Assembly: GCA_021826965.1 (NCBI GenBank)
Contig: JAKAYA010000005.1
Span: forward strand, 16,049-80,048
From: Nitrospirota bacterium
GTDB lineage: Bacteria; Nitrospirota; Leptospirillia; Leptospirillales; Leptospirillaceae
Direction: 5' to 3'
DNA length: 64,000 nucleotides
Position numbers and translations under genes: made by a program. Shown here one piece after another: positions 46,500 through 55,054 of the stretch. Position 1 is the stretch's first letter; every line of letters starts with the position of its first letter. The notes under the pieces were generated by a model, which saw nothing but the letters and a program-made list of their open reading frames with translations, was not told the DNA's origin and ran no database searches.

Positions 46500-47135
46500 A
46501 TGTCTGCCGCACCGGCCAGAAAAAACACCTTGCTCTCCCGTTGGCCTCTTATTCTCGTTTTGTTCATCCTGACCGTTTTCTTCGTCTACGTCAGCCGACA
46601 GAAAAATCCCGCGGAAGACACGGCGGCCACCGTTTCGGCCCCGACTCAGACGGCGCCCGCAGCGCCACCGGCATCCGCAGCAACAGACGCGTCCCAGCCG
46701 GGCATCTTTTATCCGTCGCAGGGACACGACCACTGGGACCTGTCCCGGCTGGAAAAGTTTTCGTACAATTCCAATCCGCCGACCTCGGGACCGCACATGG
46801 AGCAGTTCATCGACAGCTACACGCCGTCCGCCCCCCTGCCGGCCTATATCCAGGTTCACCTGCTGGAGCACGGAAACATTTTGCTCCAGTACAACTGCAC
46901 CTGTCCCGGTACCGTCGACGCGCTCAAGAAAATCGCTTCCTCCTTCGACACCTATTCCCCTTCCCTGGGACTCGAGGAAGGAAAAGCGGTGATCGTGGCC
47001 CCCAATCCATCTCTTCCGCACCGGATCGTCCTCACCGCATGGACAAGACTTCTGGGAATGGACACTCTCGACGAAAAAACCGCCCGTCAGTTCATCTCCG
47101 CATGGCTCGGGAACGCCCAGAACACCCGGCAATAG
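46500..47135 (+). CDS. DUF3105-type membrane-anchored protein
   Basis: 211 residues with one N-terminal transmembrane segment (WPLILVLFILTVFFVYV), a Pro/Ala/Thr-rich linker and a DUF3105 domain (YNSNPPTSGPHM, HLLEHGNILLQYNC). The CTCP cysteines and conserved histidines suggest metal binding on the outer side of the membrane. Function of the family is unknown. It lies 112 bases upstream of the RND pump gene. Confidence 0.85.
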   Translation: MSAAPARKNTLLSRWPLILVLFILTVFFVYVSRQKNPAEDTAATVSAPTQTAPAAPPASAATDASQPGIFYPSQGHDHWDLSRLEKFSYNSNPPTSGPHMEQFIDSYTPSAPLPAYIQVHLLEHGNILLQYNCTCPGTVDALKKIASSFDTYSPSLGLEEGKAVIVAPNPSLPHRIVLTAWTRLLGMDTLDEKTARQFISAWLGNAQNTRQ

Positions 47136-47181
47136 CCGTCCCTGAAATCGCCCGTTTCCTCCGGGAGGCGGGAAGGCCCCG

Positions 47182-47219
47182 CGGTACGCAGTCCACGAAC
47201 TCCTGAGGACTGCGTACCG
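47182..47219. promoter_or_regulatory. Thirteen-base perfect inverted repeat before RND pump
   Basis: CGGTACGCAGTCC (47182-47194) and GGACTGCGTACCG (47207-47219) with a 12-base centre, 28 bases before the RND start. It could be a repressor operator or an mRNA hairpin/terminator; there is no T-tract. Confidence 0.55.
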
Positions 47220-47247
47220 GGCAGAATGCCAAGGAGGACCCGGCATC

Positions 47248-50200
47248 ATGTTTCTTGTTCGCATTGCGGTCAAACGCCCGTATACCATCTTCGTGATGGC
47301 CGCCATCATCCTGATCATGGGCGTGATCTCCTTCAACCGCATGGTTCTGGATATTTTCCCCTCCATCGACATTCCTGTCGTCAACGTGGTCTGGAACTAT
47401 CCGGGACTCTCCGCCCTGGACATGGAAGAGCGCATCGTCCTGATTGCGGAGCGGGCCTACTCGACTACCGTCAACGGTATCAGCCGCATCGAAAGCGAAT
47501 CGATCAACGGAACCGGTCTCATCAAGGTCTATTTCCACCAGAACGAAAGTCTGGGAGCCGCCATTGCCCAGATCAGCGCCGTCAGCGAAACGCTTTTGCG
47601 AATCGCCCCTCCCGGAACGATGCCTCCCAACATCATCCAGTACAACGCGTCCAACGTTCCGGTCGTCCAGATGGAGGTCCAGGGGCACAAATACTCGGAA
47701 CAGCAGCTGTTCGACTACGGGCTGAACTTCATCCGGATGGGCCTCTTCACGATCCCGGGCCTTTCAACCCCCGCGCCTTTTGGAGGAAAGATCCGCCAGG
47801 TCATGGTGGATGTCTACCCTGACAAGCTGGCCGGGTACGGACTGTCCCCGAACGACATCGTCAACACGCTGACGCATTCGAACATCATCGTACCGGGGGG
47901 AACCGCCAAGATCGGCGATCTGGAGATGAATGTCCAGATCAACGGAAGCCCCTCTTCCCTTGCGGGTCTCGGACGCCTTCCGGTCAAGGCCGTGAACGGA
48001 ACGGTCGTCCGCCTCCAGGATGTCGCGCGCGTCCATGACGGCTACGCAGTCCAGGAAAACATTGTCCGGGTCAACGGACACCGTTCGACGTACCTGGCCA
48101 TCTACCGTCACGCGGGCGCCTCGACTCTCAAAGTCGTCGAAGCGGTGAGACACGCCATTCCGCGCATCGAATCCATCCTTCCGAAGGGGATTCACCTGAA
48201 ACTCTTCTTCGATCAGTCGATTTTCGTCAAGAGCGCCCTTGTGGACGTCCTCCAGGAAGGGGTGATCGGAACGGTTCTGGTCGGCCTCATGATTTTTCTG
48301 TTTCTGGGAGACTTCCGCTCCACCCTGATCATCCTGCTGTCGATTCCGCTGTCGATCCTGAGCGCCATCTTTTTCCTGAAGTATTTTCACCAGACGCTGA
48401 ACATCATGACGCTGGGCGGCCTCGCCCTGGCGATCGGGATGCTTGTGGACGACGCCACGGTCGCCATCGAAAATATCGAGAGAAACCGGGCATTGTCTCC
48501 CGACCCCCTTCGGGCTGTCTGGGACGGAGCCAACCAGGTGGCCCTTCCCGCCTTCGTGGGGACATCGGCCATCCTGATCGTCTTCTTCCCGGTCATCCTG
48601 CTCAAGGGGGTCTCCCAGTTTCTCTTCACGCCGATGGCACTTGCGGTCGTTTTTTCGATGCTTGCAAGCTACTTTCTTTCCCGGACGCTCGTGGTGACAC
48701 TTTCGATGCTCCTGCACCAGGGACGCTCCGGCCCTGCACCCGCGCATGCCTCCCCGGGGGACGAAAAGAGTCCGGAAAAAGACACGCGATTCCAGCGTCT
48801 GTTCGAGAAGATCCGTGCCCGTTACACGACCGCTCTTGGACATTTGCTCAAGAGGCCCGGAGCGGTGCTCGCCGCAGCCTTCGGGATTTTTACCGTGTCC
48901 GGCTTTGTCCTGACGCATGTCGGCGTGGATTTCTTTCCTCCCGTCGACGCCGGACTGATCGCCCTGCACATGCGGACACCGAACGGTTCCCGGATCGAGG
49001 TGACGGACGCCTACGCGCAGGATGTCTACAAGACACTTCAGAAGATCATTCCGCCCGACGAACTCAAAAGCGTCGACGTCAATATCGGCCTTCCCATCTA
49101 CTTCAATCTGGCCTTCTACCAGACCGACAGCATCGGGGCCATGGACGCGGACTTCCTGATCTCGCTCAAATCGCCACACCGCTCCGTCTTCTGGTATCAG
49201 AAGAAAATTCGTGAAGCCCTGCGTGCGAAGTATCCGGCGCTCAGCTTCTGGTACAAGCCCGCGGACATTATCAGCCAGGTCCTGGACTTCGGACTTCCCG
49301 CCCCCATCGACGTCCAGGTCCAGGGGCGCAACCTCGAGGCCTCCTACCGGTTCGCCCAGGAGATCCGAAAGCGCATCCAGACCATTCCGGGAGCGGTCGA
49401 CGTCTCCATTCCCCAGGTGATGCACTACCCGACCCTCTTCGTCCGGACCCACCGGGCGGACGCCCTGAAGGTGGGACTCACACAGAACGACGTGGCGTCC
49501 AACCTCCTGGTGGCCACGGCATCGTCGACGCTGATCAACCCCAACTACTGGGTCAATCCGAAAAACACCATCAACTACATCGTCGCCGTCCAGGCCCCCA
49601 CCGAATCCATCGCGTCCCTGACGGACCTCCAGCGCCTTCCCATCACGACCTCCAACCCGCCGCCTCCGGCCATGCTGCTCGCGGCGCTGGGTTCGCAGAT
49701 CCCTCCCCCCCGCACGCAGCTTTTGTCCAACATCGCCTCCATTCATGGGGGCACCCTGCCGGGATCGGTCACCCACTATACAATCCAGCGGACGATCGAC
49801 GTCCTCGTCAACATCCAGGACCGTGATCTCGGAAGCCTGACTTCGGCGATCAAAAAGACCGTCCATTCGCTCGCCCTTCCTCCCGGCACCCGGATCCTGT
49901 TCCGGGGACAAAGCCAGGCGATGGTCGAATCCTTCCGGAGCTTCGGGATCGGGCTGCTGCTCGCCATTCTTCTGGTCTACCTGCTGCTCGTGATGAACTT
50001 CCAGTCCTTTCTGGATCCGTTCATCATTCTGGTCAGCATCCCCGCCGGTCTGTCCGGGGTCGCCTTCGCGCTCCTCGCAACCCATACCACGCTGAACGTC
50101 GAATCCGCCATGGGCGCCATCATGGTCGTCGGCGTCGCCACCGCCAACAGCATTCTCCTCGTGACGTTCGCCAACGAAGAGCGCGGACGCGGGGCTTCGG

Positions 50201-50493
50201 CCATGGAAGCCGCCATCGCTGCCGGATCCATCCGTCTCCGACCGATTCTGATGACCGCGACCGCCATGATTCTGGGCATGTTGCCCATGGCATTCGGAGC
50301 CGGATCCGGCGGAGAGCAGAATGCGCCGCTCGGACGTGCCGTCATCGGGGGGCTTCTGGTCGGAACGGTGAGCACGCTCTTTCTGGTTCCGACTTTCTAC
50401 ATCCTGTTCCGGAAGAAGGTCCCAAACCGATTCCGCTTCGACGAAGCGTTCGATCGATCGATCGGGACCGGTCCTCCGAAAGATCTCTCTTGA
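47248..50493 (+). CDS. RND-superfamily efflux pump, inner-membrane component
   Basis: 1081 residues with the duplicated RND layout: TM1 (YTIFVMAAIILIMGVISF), a first periplasmic region, TM2-6 including GGLALAIGMLVDDATVAIENIERN near residues 390-412 with the proton-relay Asp pair, then the second half beginning at LGHLLKRPGAVLAA. It fits the AcrB/HAE1 group better than the heavy-metal group. No membrane-fusion protein or outer-membrane channel gene is adjacent, so partners must be elsewhere. The ATG has GGAGG ten bases upstream. Substrate unknown. Confidence 0.9.
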   Translation: MFLVRIAVKRPYTIFVMAAIILIMGVISFNRMVLDIFPSIDIPVVNVVWNYPGLSALDMEERIVLIAERAYSTTVNGISRIESESINGTGLIKVYFHQNESLGAAIAQISAVSETLLRIAPPGTMPPNIIQYNASNVPVVQMEVQGHKYSEQQLFDYGLNFIRMGLFTIPGLSTPAPFGGKIRQVMVDVYPDKLAGYGLSPNDIVNTLTHSNIIVPGGTAKIGDLEMNVQINGSPSSLAGLGRLPVKAVNGTVVRLQDVARVHDGYAVQENIVRVNGHRSTYLAIYRHAGASTLKVVEAVRHAIPRIESILPKGIHLKLFFDQSIFVKSALVDVLQEGVIGTVLVGLMIFLFLGDFRSTLIILLSIPLSILSAIFFLKYFHQTLNIMTLGGLALAIGMLVDDATVAIENIERNRALSPDPLRAVWDGANQVALPAFVGTSAILIVFFPVILLKGVSQFLFTPMALAVVFSMLASYFLSRTLVVTLSMLLHQGRSGPAPAHASPGDEKSPEKDTRFQRLFEKIRARYTTALGHLLKRPGAVLAAAFGIFTVSGFVLTHVGVDFFPPVDAGLIALHMRTPNGSRIEVTDAYAQDVYKTLQKIIPPDELKSVDVNIGLPIYFNLAFYQTDSIGAMDADFLISLKSPHRSVFWYQKKIREALRAKYPALSFWYKPADIISQVLDFGLPAPIDVQVQGRNLEASYRFAQEIRKRIQTIPGAVDVSIPQVMHYPTLFVRTHRADALKVGLTQNDVASNLLVATASSTLINPNYWVNPKNTINYIVAVQAPTESIASLTDLQRLPITTSNPPPPAMLLAALGSQIPPPRTQLLSNIASIHGGTLPGSVTHYTIQRTIDVLVNIQDRDLGSLTSAIKKTVHSLALPPGTRILFRGQSQAMVESFRSFGIGLLLAILLVYLLLVMNFQSFLDPFIILVSIPAGLSGVAFALLATHTTLNVESAMGAIMVVGVATANSILLVTFANEERGRGASAMEAAIAAGSIRLRPILMTATAMILGMLPMAFGAGSGGEQNAPLGRAVIGGLLVGTVSTLFLVPTFYILFRKKVPNRFRFDEAFDRSIGTGPPKDLS

Positions 50494-50664
50494 CGGGCTT
50501 CCGGATCCCCGGATTGCCTTCGTCTTTCCGGAATTTTCCGGAAGCGCCTTGAACTGACCGCCCGGATTCCCGTACCCTGAAAACAGGCTTCGCGATTTTT
50601 CCGTCAAAAGACGCCGCGGGGTCAATCATCCAATCATCACCGACAAAAACGCTGGAGGGTAAGG

Positions 50665-51042
50665 ATGTTCACCAACAGGTTTTTGCGGGTTTTCCAGGTC
50701 GCCTCTCGCCTGAAAGGAAAAATCCGGCGATTCCTTCTGTGTCTGTTTTTTCCGGCCAGGGTTCAGGAAAGTGTCCGAAAACGGGAAGGAGAATGCGATC
50801 AATGCGGAGCCTGCTGCAAAATCGTCTTGTCTTGCCCTTTTCTCGTCGAATACGGATCCCATACGGCCTGCCGCATCTACAATACGTTCCGGCCCACGGC
50901 CTGCCGGTCATTTCCTCTCGATCAGAGGGACCTCGATGACGTGAACAGGCAATGCACGTATTCGTTCCCCAATGAAAACACGACGGGAGAAAGAGAACAG
51001 CTGATCGTTCCCGTCTGGCGCACCGGGAAAACCGAGGGCTGA
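50665..51042 (+). CDS. YkgJ-type cysteine-cluster protein
   Basis: 125 residues with the YkgJ/UPF0153 pattern CDQCGACCKIVLSCPFL ... CRIYNTFRPTACRSFP, a putative Zn/Fe chelating cluster of about eight Cys. The N-terminus is basic and partly hydrophobic. GGAGGG lies a few bases before the ATG. It is the first of a run that continues with a HAD hydrolase and pgi. Confidence 0.85.
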   Translation: MFTNRFLRVFQVASRLKGKIRRFLLCLFFPARVQESVRKREGECDQCGACCKIVLSCPFLVEYGSHTACRIYNTFRPTACRSFPLDQRDLDDVNRQCTYSFPNENTTGEREQLIVPVWRTGKTEG

Positions 51043-51115
51043 GCGGAGGAGCCGGCGTCTTTTCACCGGACAGACTCCCACATCTCTGCACAATTACCCA
51101 GGGGAAAGAACGAAA

Positions 51116-51790
51116 ATGACGGCGTCTCGGAAAATCGTTTTTCTGGTCGATGTGGACGACACCCTGTTCGACAACGACCGTTTCGAAGAGGAACTCTCCC
51201 GTTTTCTGGAGGAAAAATTCGGCCCCGGCGGGCGGGACAGCTTTCTGGCCTTCTTCGAAGAATGCCGCAAGCAGGAAGGGTTCGCCGACTTTCTGGGCGC
51301 CTTCCAGAAGTTTCGGATCGCCACCCGGGAACATCCCAACACCATGGAACTCGCCTTCTTCTTCCGGGATTATCCCTTTGACCGGCACCTGTATCCGGAA
51401 GCACTGAACGTCCTTGACCGTCTGTCCGCCCTGGGCACGACGGTCATCCTGTCGGACGGAGACGCCTTCTTCCAGCCGCACAAAATCGACCGGGCGGGGA
51501 TCCGGTCCGCCGTCGCAAACCGCGTTCGCATTTTTGTCCATAAGGAAACGCGCCTCGATCGCCTGGAAGAAGAATTCCCCGCCCGGCACTATGTCCTGAT
51601 CGACGACAAACACCGGATCCTGTCGGCCGTCAAGAAACAGTGGCAGGACCGGGTCACCACGATATGGGTCCGGCAGGGCCATTATGCACGGGAAGACCCT
51701 CCGGACGCCGGCCTCCTGCCCCCGGACCGGACGATCGAGCGGATCGGGGACCTCCTCCTGGAAGACTCCTTCTTCGGTTCCCTGGCATGA
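51116..51790 (+). CDS. HAD-family hydrolase
   Basis: 224-residue haloacid dehalogenase-like phosphatase. Motif I is [13 protein letters not shown] near residue 10, motif II VILSDGD near 111, motif III Lys in HKE near 142 and motif IV LIDDKHR near 160. The alpha-helical cap is of C1 type. Substrate unknown. It sits 73 bases after the YkgJ gene and 58 bases before pgi. Confidence 0.88.
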   Translation: MTASRKIVFLVDVDDTLFDNDRFEEELSRFLEEKFGPGGRDSFLAFFEECRKQEGFADFLGAFQKFRIATREHPNTMELAFFFRDYPFDRHLYPEALNVLDRLSALGTTVILSDGDAFFQPHKIDRAGIRSAVANRVRIFVHKETRLDRLEEEFPARHYVLIDDKHRILSAVKKQWQDRVTTIWVRQGHYAREDPPDAGLLPPDRTIERIGDLLLEDSFFGSLA

Positions 51791-51848
51791 AACCCCTTCA
51801 CAGGCAGGACTCTTCCAGCCAACGCTCTTCTGGACACGGAGAAAACAC

Positions 51849-53495
51849 ATGACGACCATCGACACAGGACTTCCCCTGTCCCGACGGCAGGGGTGGCAAA
51901 AACTGCTGGCCCACCGGACGGCCATCGCTCCCCTCGATCTGTCCTTCCTTTTCGGCGACGATCCGTTCCGGGCCGACCACATGAACGCTTCCGGCGCGGG
52001 GTTGTTTTTCGACTATTCGAAAAACCGGATCACCAAGGGAACGCTGGAACTTCTGCTGGATCTGGCCCGGGAATGCCGCCTCCCGGACCGGATCGAACAG
52101 ATGTTCTCCGGTGAAAAAATCAATCCGACCGAAAACCGGGCCGTCCTCCATGTGGCCCTCCGGTCTTCCCGCGAAGACGTTTTCCGGGTCGACGGCGTCA
52201 ATGTCGTTCCCGACGTCCACGCCGTCCTCGACCGGATGATCCGGTTTTCCCGGCGGATCCGGGACGGGGAATGGAAAGGCCGGACGGGTTCCCCGATCCG
52301 GAATGTCGTCAACGTCGGCATCGGAGGCTCCGACCTCGGTCCCGTCATGGCCTACGAAGCCCTTCGACACTATTCCGCAAGAGACATGCGCTTTCGCTTC
52401 GTCTCCAACATCGACCCCACGGATTTCCACGAGGCCACGCGGGATCTGGATCCGGCCGAAACCCTTTTCATCATCAGTTCCAAGACCTTCACGACGCTGG
52501 AGACCATGACAAACGCCCGCACGGCCCGGGAATGGATCCGTCATACGCTGGGAGAAGGGGCCGTCGGACGCCACTTCGTCGCCGTCTCGACGAACACGGA
52601 CGAGGTTCGCGCATTCGGGATCGATCCGGAAAACATGTTCGGGTTCTGGGACTGGGTCGGCGGCCGCTATTCGATGGACTCCGCCATCGGCCTTTCGACG
52701 TTGCTGGCGGTGGGAGAGGAACACTTCCAAACCCTCCTGGAGGGATTCCGGGAGATGGACCTTCACTTCCGATCCACTCCTCTCGAGAGGAACCTTCCCG
52801 TCCTGCACGGCCTTCTGTGCGTCTGGGAAGGAACGTTCCTGGGCTCGGCCACCCGGGGCGTGTTTCCCTACGACCGGTACCTGAAGCGTCTTCCCGCCTA
52901 CCTCCAGCAGCTGACGATGGAAAGCAACGGAAAACACGTGTCCCTGGACGGAACCCGGGTCGACTACGACACCGGCCCCGTTTTCTGGGGAGAACCCGGA
53001 ACGAACGGGCAACACTCCTTCTACCAGCTTATCCACCAGGGCACCCGGATCATCCCTTCCGACCTGATCGGTTTCCTGCATCCCCTCCATCCGACGGGCA
53101 ACCACCACGACATTCTGATCGCCAATCTTTTCGCGCAGGCGGAAGCCCTGGCTTTCGGCCGCACGGAAGCCGACCTCCGGAAGCAGGGGGTGCCCCCTTC
53201 GCTGATCCCCCACCGGATCTGTGAAGGCAACCGTCCGACGAACGTGATTCTGGCGGAACGACTGACTCCGCACACCCTGGGAACCCTGATCGCCTTTTAC
53301 GAACACAGCGTCTTTACCCAGGGCACGCTCTGGAACATCGATTCGTTCGACCAGTGGGGCGTCGAACTGGGCAAGATCCTCGCCCAGAAGATCCTGCCCG
53401 AACTCACCGGAGACCCGGCCGCGCCACTGACGCACGATTCCTCGACCAACGCCCTCATCCAGCGCTACCGGAACGCACGACTCTCCGACCGTTAA
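51849..53495 (+). CDS. pgi: Glucose-6-phosphate isomerase
   Basis: 548-residue enzyme interconverting glucose-6- and fructose-6-phosphate. [18 protein letters not shown], the signature [12 protein letters not shown], and the catalytic Lys/His region ([27 protein letters not shown], and QWGVELGK near the end) are all present. The ATG at 51849 has GGAG eight bases upstream. It feeds fructose-6-phosphate to the manC/manB pathway. Confidence 0.96.
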   Translation: MTTIDTGLPLSRRQGWQKLLAHRTAIAPLDLSFLFGDDPFRADHMNASGAGLFFDYSKNRITKGTLELLLDLARECRLPDRIEQMFSGEKINPTENRAVLHVALRSSREDVFRVDGVNVVPDVHAVLDRMIRFSRRIRDGEWKGRTGSPIRNVVNVGIGGSDLGPVMAYEALRHYSARDMRFRFVSNIDPTDFHEATRDLDPAETLFIISSKTFTTLETMTNARTAREWIRHTLGEGAVGRHFVAVSTNTDEVRAFGIDPENMFGFWDWVGGRYSMDSAIGLSTLLAVGEEHFQTLLEGFREMDLHFRSTPLERNLPVLHGLLCVWEGTFLGSATRGVFPYDRYLKRLPAYLQQLTMESNGKHVSLDGTRVDYDTGPVFWGEPGTNGQHSFYQLIHQGTRIIPSDLIGFLHPLHPTGNHHDILIANLFAQAEALAFGRTEADLRKQGVPPSLIPHRICEGNRPTNVILAERLTPHTLGTLIAFYEHSVFTQGTLWNIDSFDQWGVELGKILAQKILPELTGDPAAPLTHDSSTNALIQRYRNARLSDR

Positions 53496-53545
53496 TCCGT
53501 CTCCGGAAAGGACAGGACGACGCCCGGCGATCTCTCTTCCGGGCG

Positions 53546-53574
53546 TTGACCTTCCCCGCCCGCAAGGATATGAT
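53546..53574 (+). promoter_or_regulatory. lexA operon promoter
   Basis: TTGACC (53546-53551) and TATGAT (53569-53574), spacer 17. Expected start of transcription is near 53581, inside the palindrome described next. Confidence 0.75.
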
Positions 53575-53575
53575 A

Positions 53576-53600
53576 GGTGCAAAAAATAACACCTTGCACC
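53576..53600 (+). promoter_or_regulatory. Putative LexA operator (autoregulation)
   Basis: GGTGCAA-N11-TTGCACC, a palindrome with perfect seven-base arms immediately after the -10 box and 36 bases before the lexA ATG. It differs from the boxes CTGT-N8-ACAG, GAAC-N4-GTTC and GTTC-N7-GTTC. LexA binding is inferred from position. Confidence 0.6.
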
Positions 53601-53636
53601 GGATCTTCTCCGGCGCCCCCTTCCCGGAGCATCGAC

Positions 53637-54260
53637 ATGGACAAGAACAACCCGGAAAACAGCCTCTCTCCCCGACAACAGGAAGCGCTCGATTTTATCC
53701 GGACCTATGCCGGACAGACCGGCTATCCTCCGACACTGAAGGAAATTGCCGGCCACATGGGTATCCGGGGCCTTCATGCGGTCCGCAAGCATCTGGACGC
53801 CCTGATTGCGAAAGGCCATCTGACCCGCGAAAAAGGAGCTCGCACCCTCTTTGCAGGCAGGGTGTTTCCGGACGCCGTTCCGGTTCCCGTCCTGGGACAG
53901 GTGGCGGCGGGGGGCCTTCACGAATCTCCGGAAGACCACACGAAAACATGGTTCGTCGACCCGGAATGGCTGCCGGAAGGCCCGTCCTTCTTTCTCCGGG
54001 TCCGTGGCGACAGCATGAAGGGCGCGGCCATTCTCGACGGAGACTACGTCCTGGTCCGCTCCCGTCCGGACGCTCGCCCCGGCGAGATCGTCGTGGCCAT
54101 GATCGACGGAGAGTCCACGGTGAAACGTCTTTCCCGAAAAGACGACCAGCTCGTTCTCTCTCCCGAGAATCCCGCCTATCCGGACATTCCGGTTCCGGCA
54201 AACAAGGACTTTCGTATCGCGGGCGTGGTCGTCGGCGTCGTCCGCCTTCCGGGGCGATAG
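53637..54260 (+). CDS. lexA: LexA repressor
   Basis: 207-residue SOS repressor and self-cleaving protease. N-terminal winged helix: LSPRQQEALDFIRTY, PTLKEIAGHMGIRGLHAVRKHLDAL. Cleavage site Ala91-Gly92 in GQVAAGGLHE; catalytic Ser126 in GDSMKGA and Lys163 in STVKRL. So the protein should be RecA-cleavable. It heads a tight four-gene operon (next start after 3 bases) with a RadA-like protein, a small helical protein and a PolB2-type polymerase. Confidence 0.95.
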   Translation: MDKNNPENSLSPRQQEALDFIRTYAGQTGYPPTLKEIAGHMGIRGLHAVRKHLDALIAKGHLTREKGARTLFAGRVFPDAVPVPVLGQVAAGGLHESPEDHTKTWFVDPEWLPEGPSFFLRVRGDSMKGAAILDGDYVLVRSRPDARPGEIVVAMIDGESTVKRLSRKDDQLVLSPENPAYPDIPVPANKDFRIAGVVVGVVRLPGR

Positions 54261-54263
54261 CCC

Positions 54264-54791
54264 GTGCGCACGCCGGACATCTCTTCCCCGGTCCGGGCGG
54301 AGTTTCGGGTTTTCGTCCCGCGCTCCGCATCCCCGGACGCCCTGTCGGCTTTTCTGGCCGACGAGATCCTCCGGGGACAGTCGGCGATCCTCGTGTCCGC
54401 CGACAACCGCTTCCGGCCGGACGTCCTGGTACAAAGATCCCGGGAGGCGGGACAACCCGCGGAAAACGTCCTTTCCCGCCTGCATCTCTCCCGGGCCTTC
54501 ACGATCCATCAGCTTCGGGAAACCGTTTCGGATCGTGTCGAACCGGCTCTCCTCCGAAGCCGGGCGACGCTTGTCGTGGTCACCGGCATCCTGCCCCTGT
54601 TTTCCGACGAGTCGGTAGATGCCCGGGAAGCCTTTCGTGTACTGGAACTCCTTCGAACAGACCTGGAACGCCTGCCCCGCCACGGTTGTCGCGTTCTGGT
54701 TCCGGTCGTTCTGCCCCTGCCCCCTTCCCGGCGCGCCCGAAATCTTTTCTTGCGTCTGCACGGACCGCCCCTGCCCGAAGGAGAAGACTGA
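54264..54791 (+). CDS. RadA/RecA-like protein lacking nucleotide-binding motifs
   Basis: 175 residues. The stretch from about 45 to 140 resembles RadA/Rad51 after the P-loop: NRFRPDVLVQRSREAG corresponds to the FRPERL-x-x-IA block, then VLSRLHLSRAFTIHQL and LVVVTGILPLFSDESVDARE, the counterpart of LLIVDSLTALFR with the Walker B Asp replaced by Thr. No GxxxxGKT is present before it. It is therefore probably an inactive RecA-fold accessory protein, placed like ImuA in lexA-imuA-imuB cassettes. The GTG start is three bases after the lexA stop; the next gene overlaps its stop by one base. Confidence 0.72.
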   Translation: MRTPDISSPVRAEFRVFVPRSASPDALSAFLADEILRGQSAILVSADNRFRPDVLVQRSREAGQPAENVLSRLHLSRAFTIHQLRETVSDRVEPALLRSRATLVVVTGILPLFSDESVDAREAFRVLELLRTDLERLPRHGCRVLVPVVLPLPPSRRARNLFLRLHGPPLPEGED

Positions 54792-55054
54792 TGGGACGGA
54801 CGCTCGAAACCTTCACGCAGAAAATCGACCGGCTCCGGATCGAATGGGGACTTTTCCGTCGGGCACTGCGCCGGGAAGACCAACTCCTGCTCGACGCGCT
54901 TTTCGAGCACGCGCGCCGCCATGCCCAGGCCGGAGCCTATGCGTCACCGGCCGATCCCTTTCCGGCCATCCTGCTTTCCATGTTGATTGAAGAGCGAAAA
55001 TCCCGTATCGCCCTGGAGGAGAAGGTTCGTGCGCTCGAACAGCGCCTTCCCTGA
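54791..55054 (+). CDS. Small helical protein of the lexA-polB2 cassette
   Basis: 87 residues, mostly charged and predicted helical (TFTQKIDRLRIEWGLFRRAL, DALFEHARRHAQ, LIEERKSRIALEEKVRALEQRL), with a coiled-coil-like C-terminus. No family recognised. Its ATG overlaps the stop of the RadA-like gene and its end overlaps the polymerase start by 26 bases, so all three are translationally coupled. A bridging or subunit role for the polymerase is inference. Confidence 0.75.
   Translation: MGRTLETFTQKIDRLRIEWGLFRRALRREDQLLLDALFEHARRHAQAGAYASPADPFPAILLSMLIEERKSRIALEEKVRALEQRLP

Noticed and set aside
47764..50625. Antisense open frame of about 950 codons over the RND pump
   Set aside because: Mirror image of the pump gene; Asp/Gly/Arg/Gln-rich without domain.
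51798..54761. Antisense open frame of about 980 codons over pgi and lexA
   Set aside because: It runs through two well-supported genes on the other strand and has shadow-type composition.
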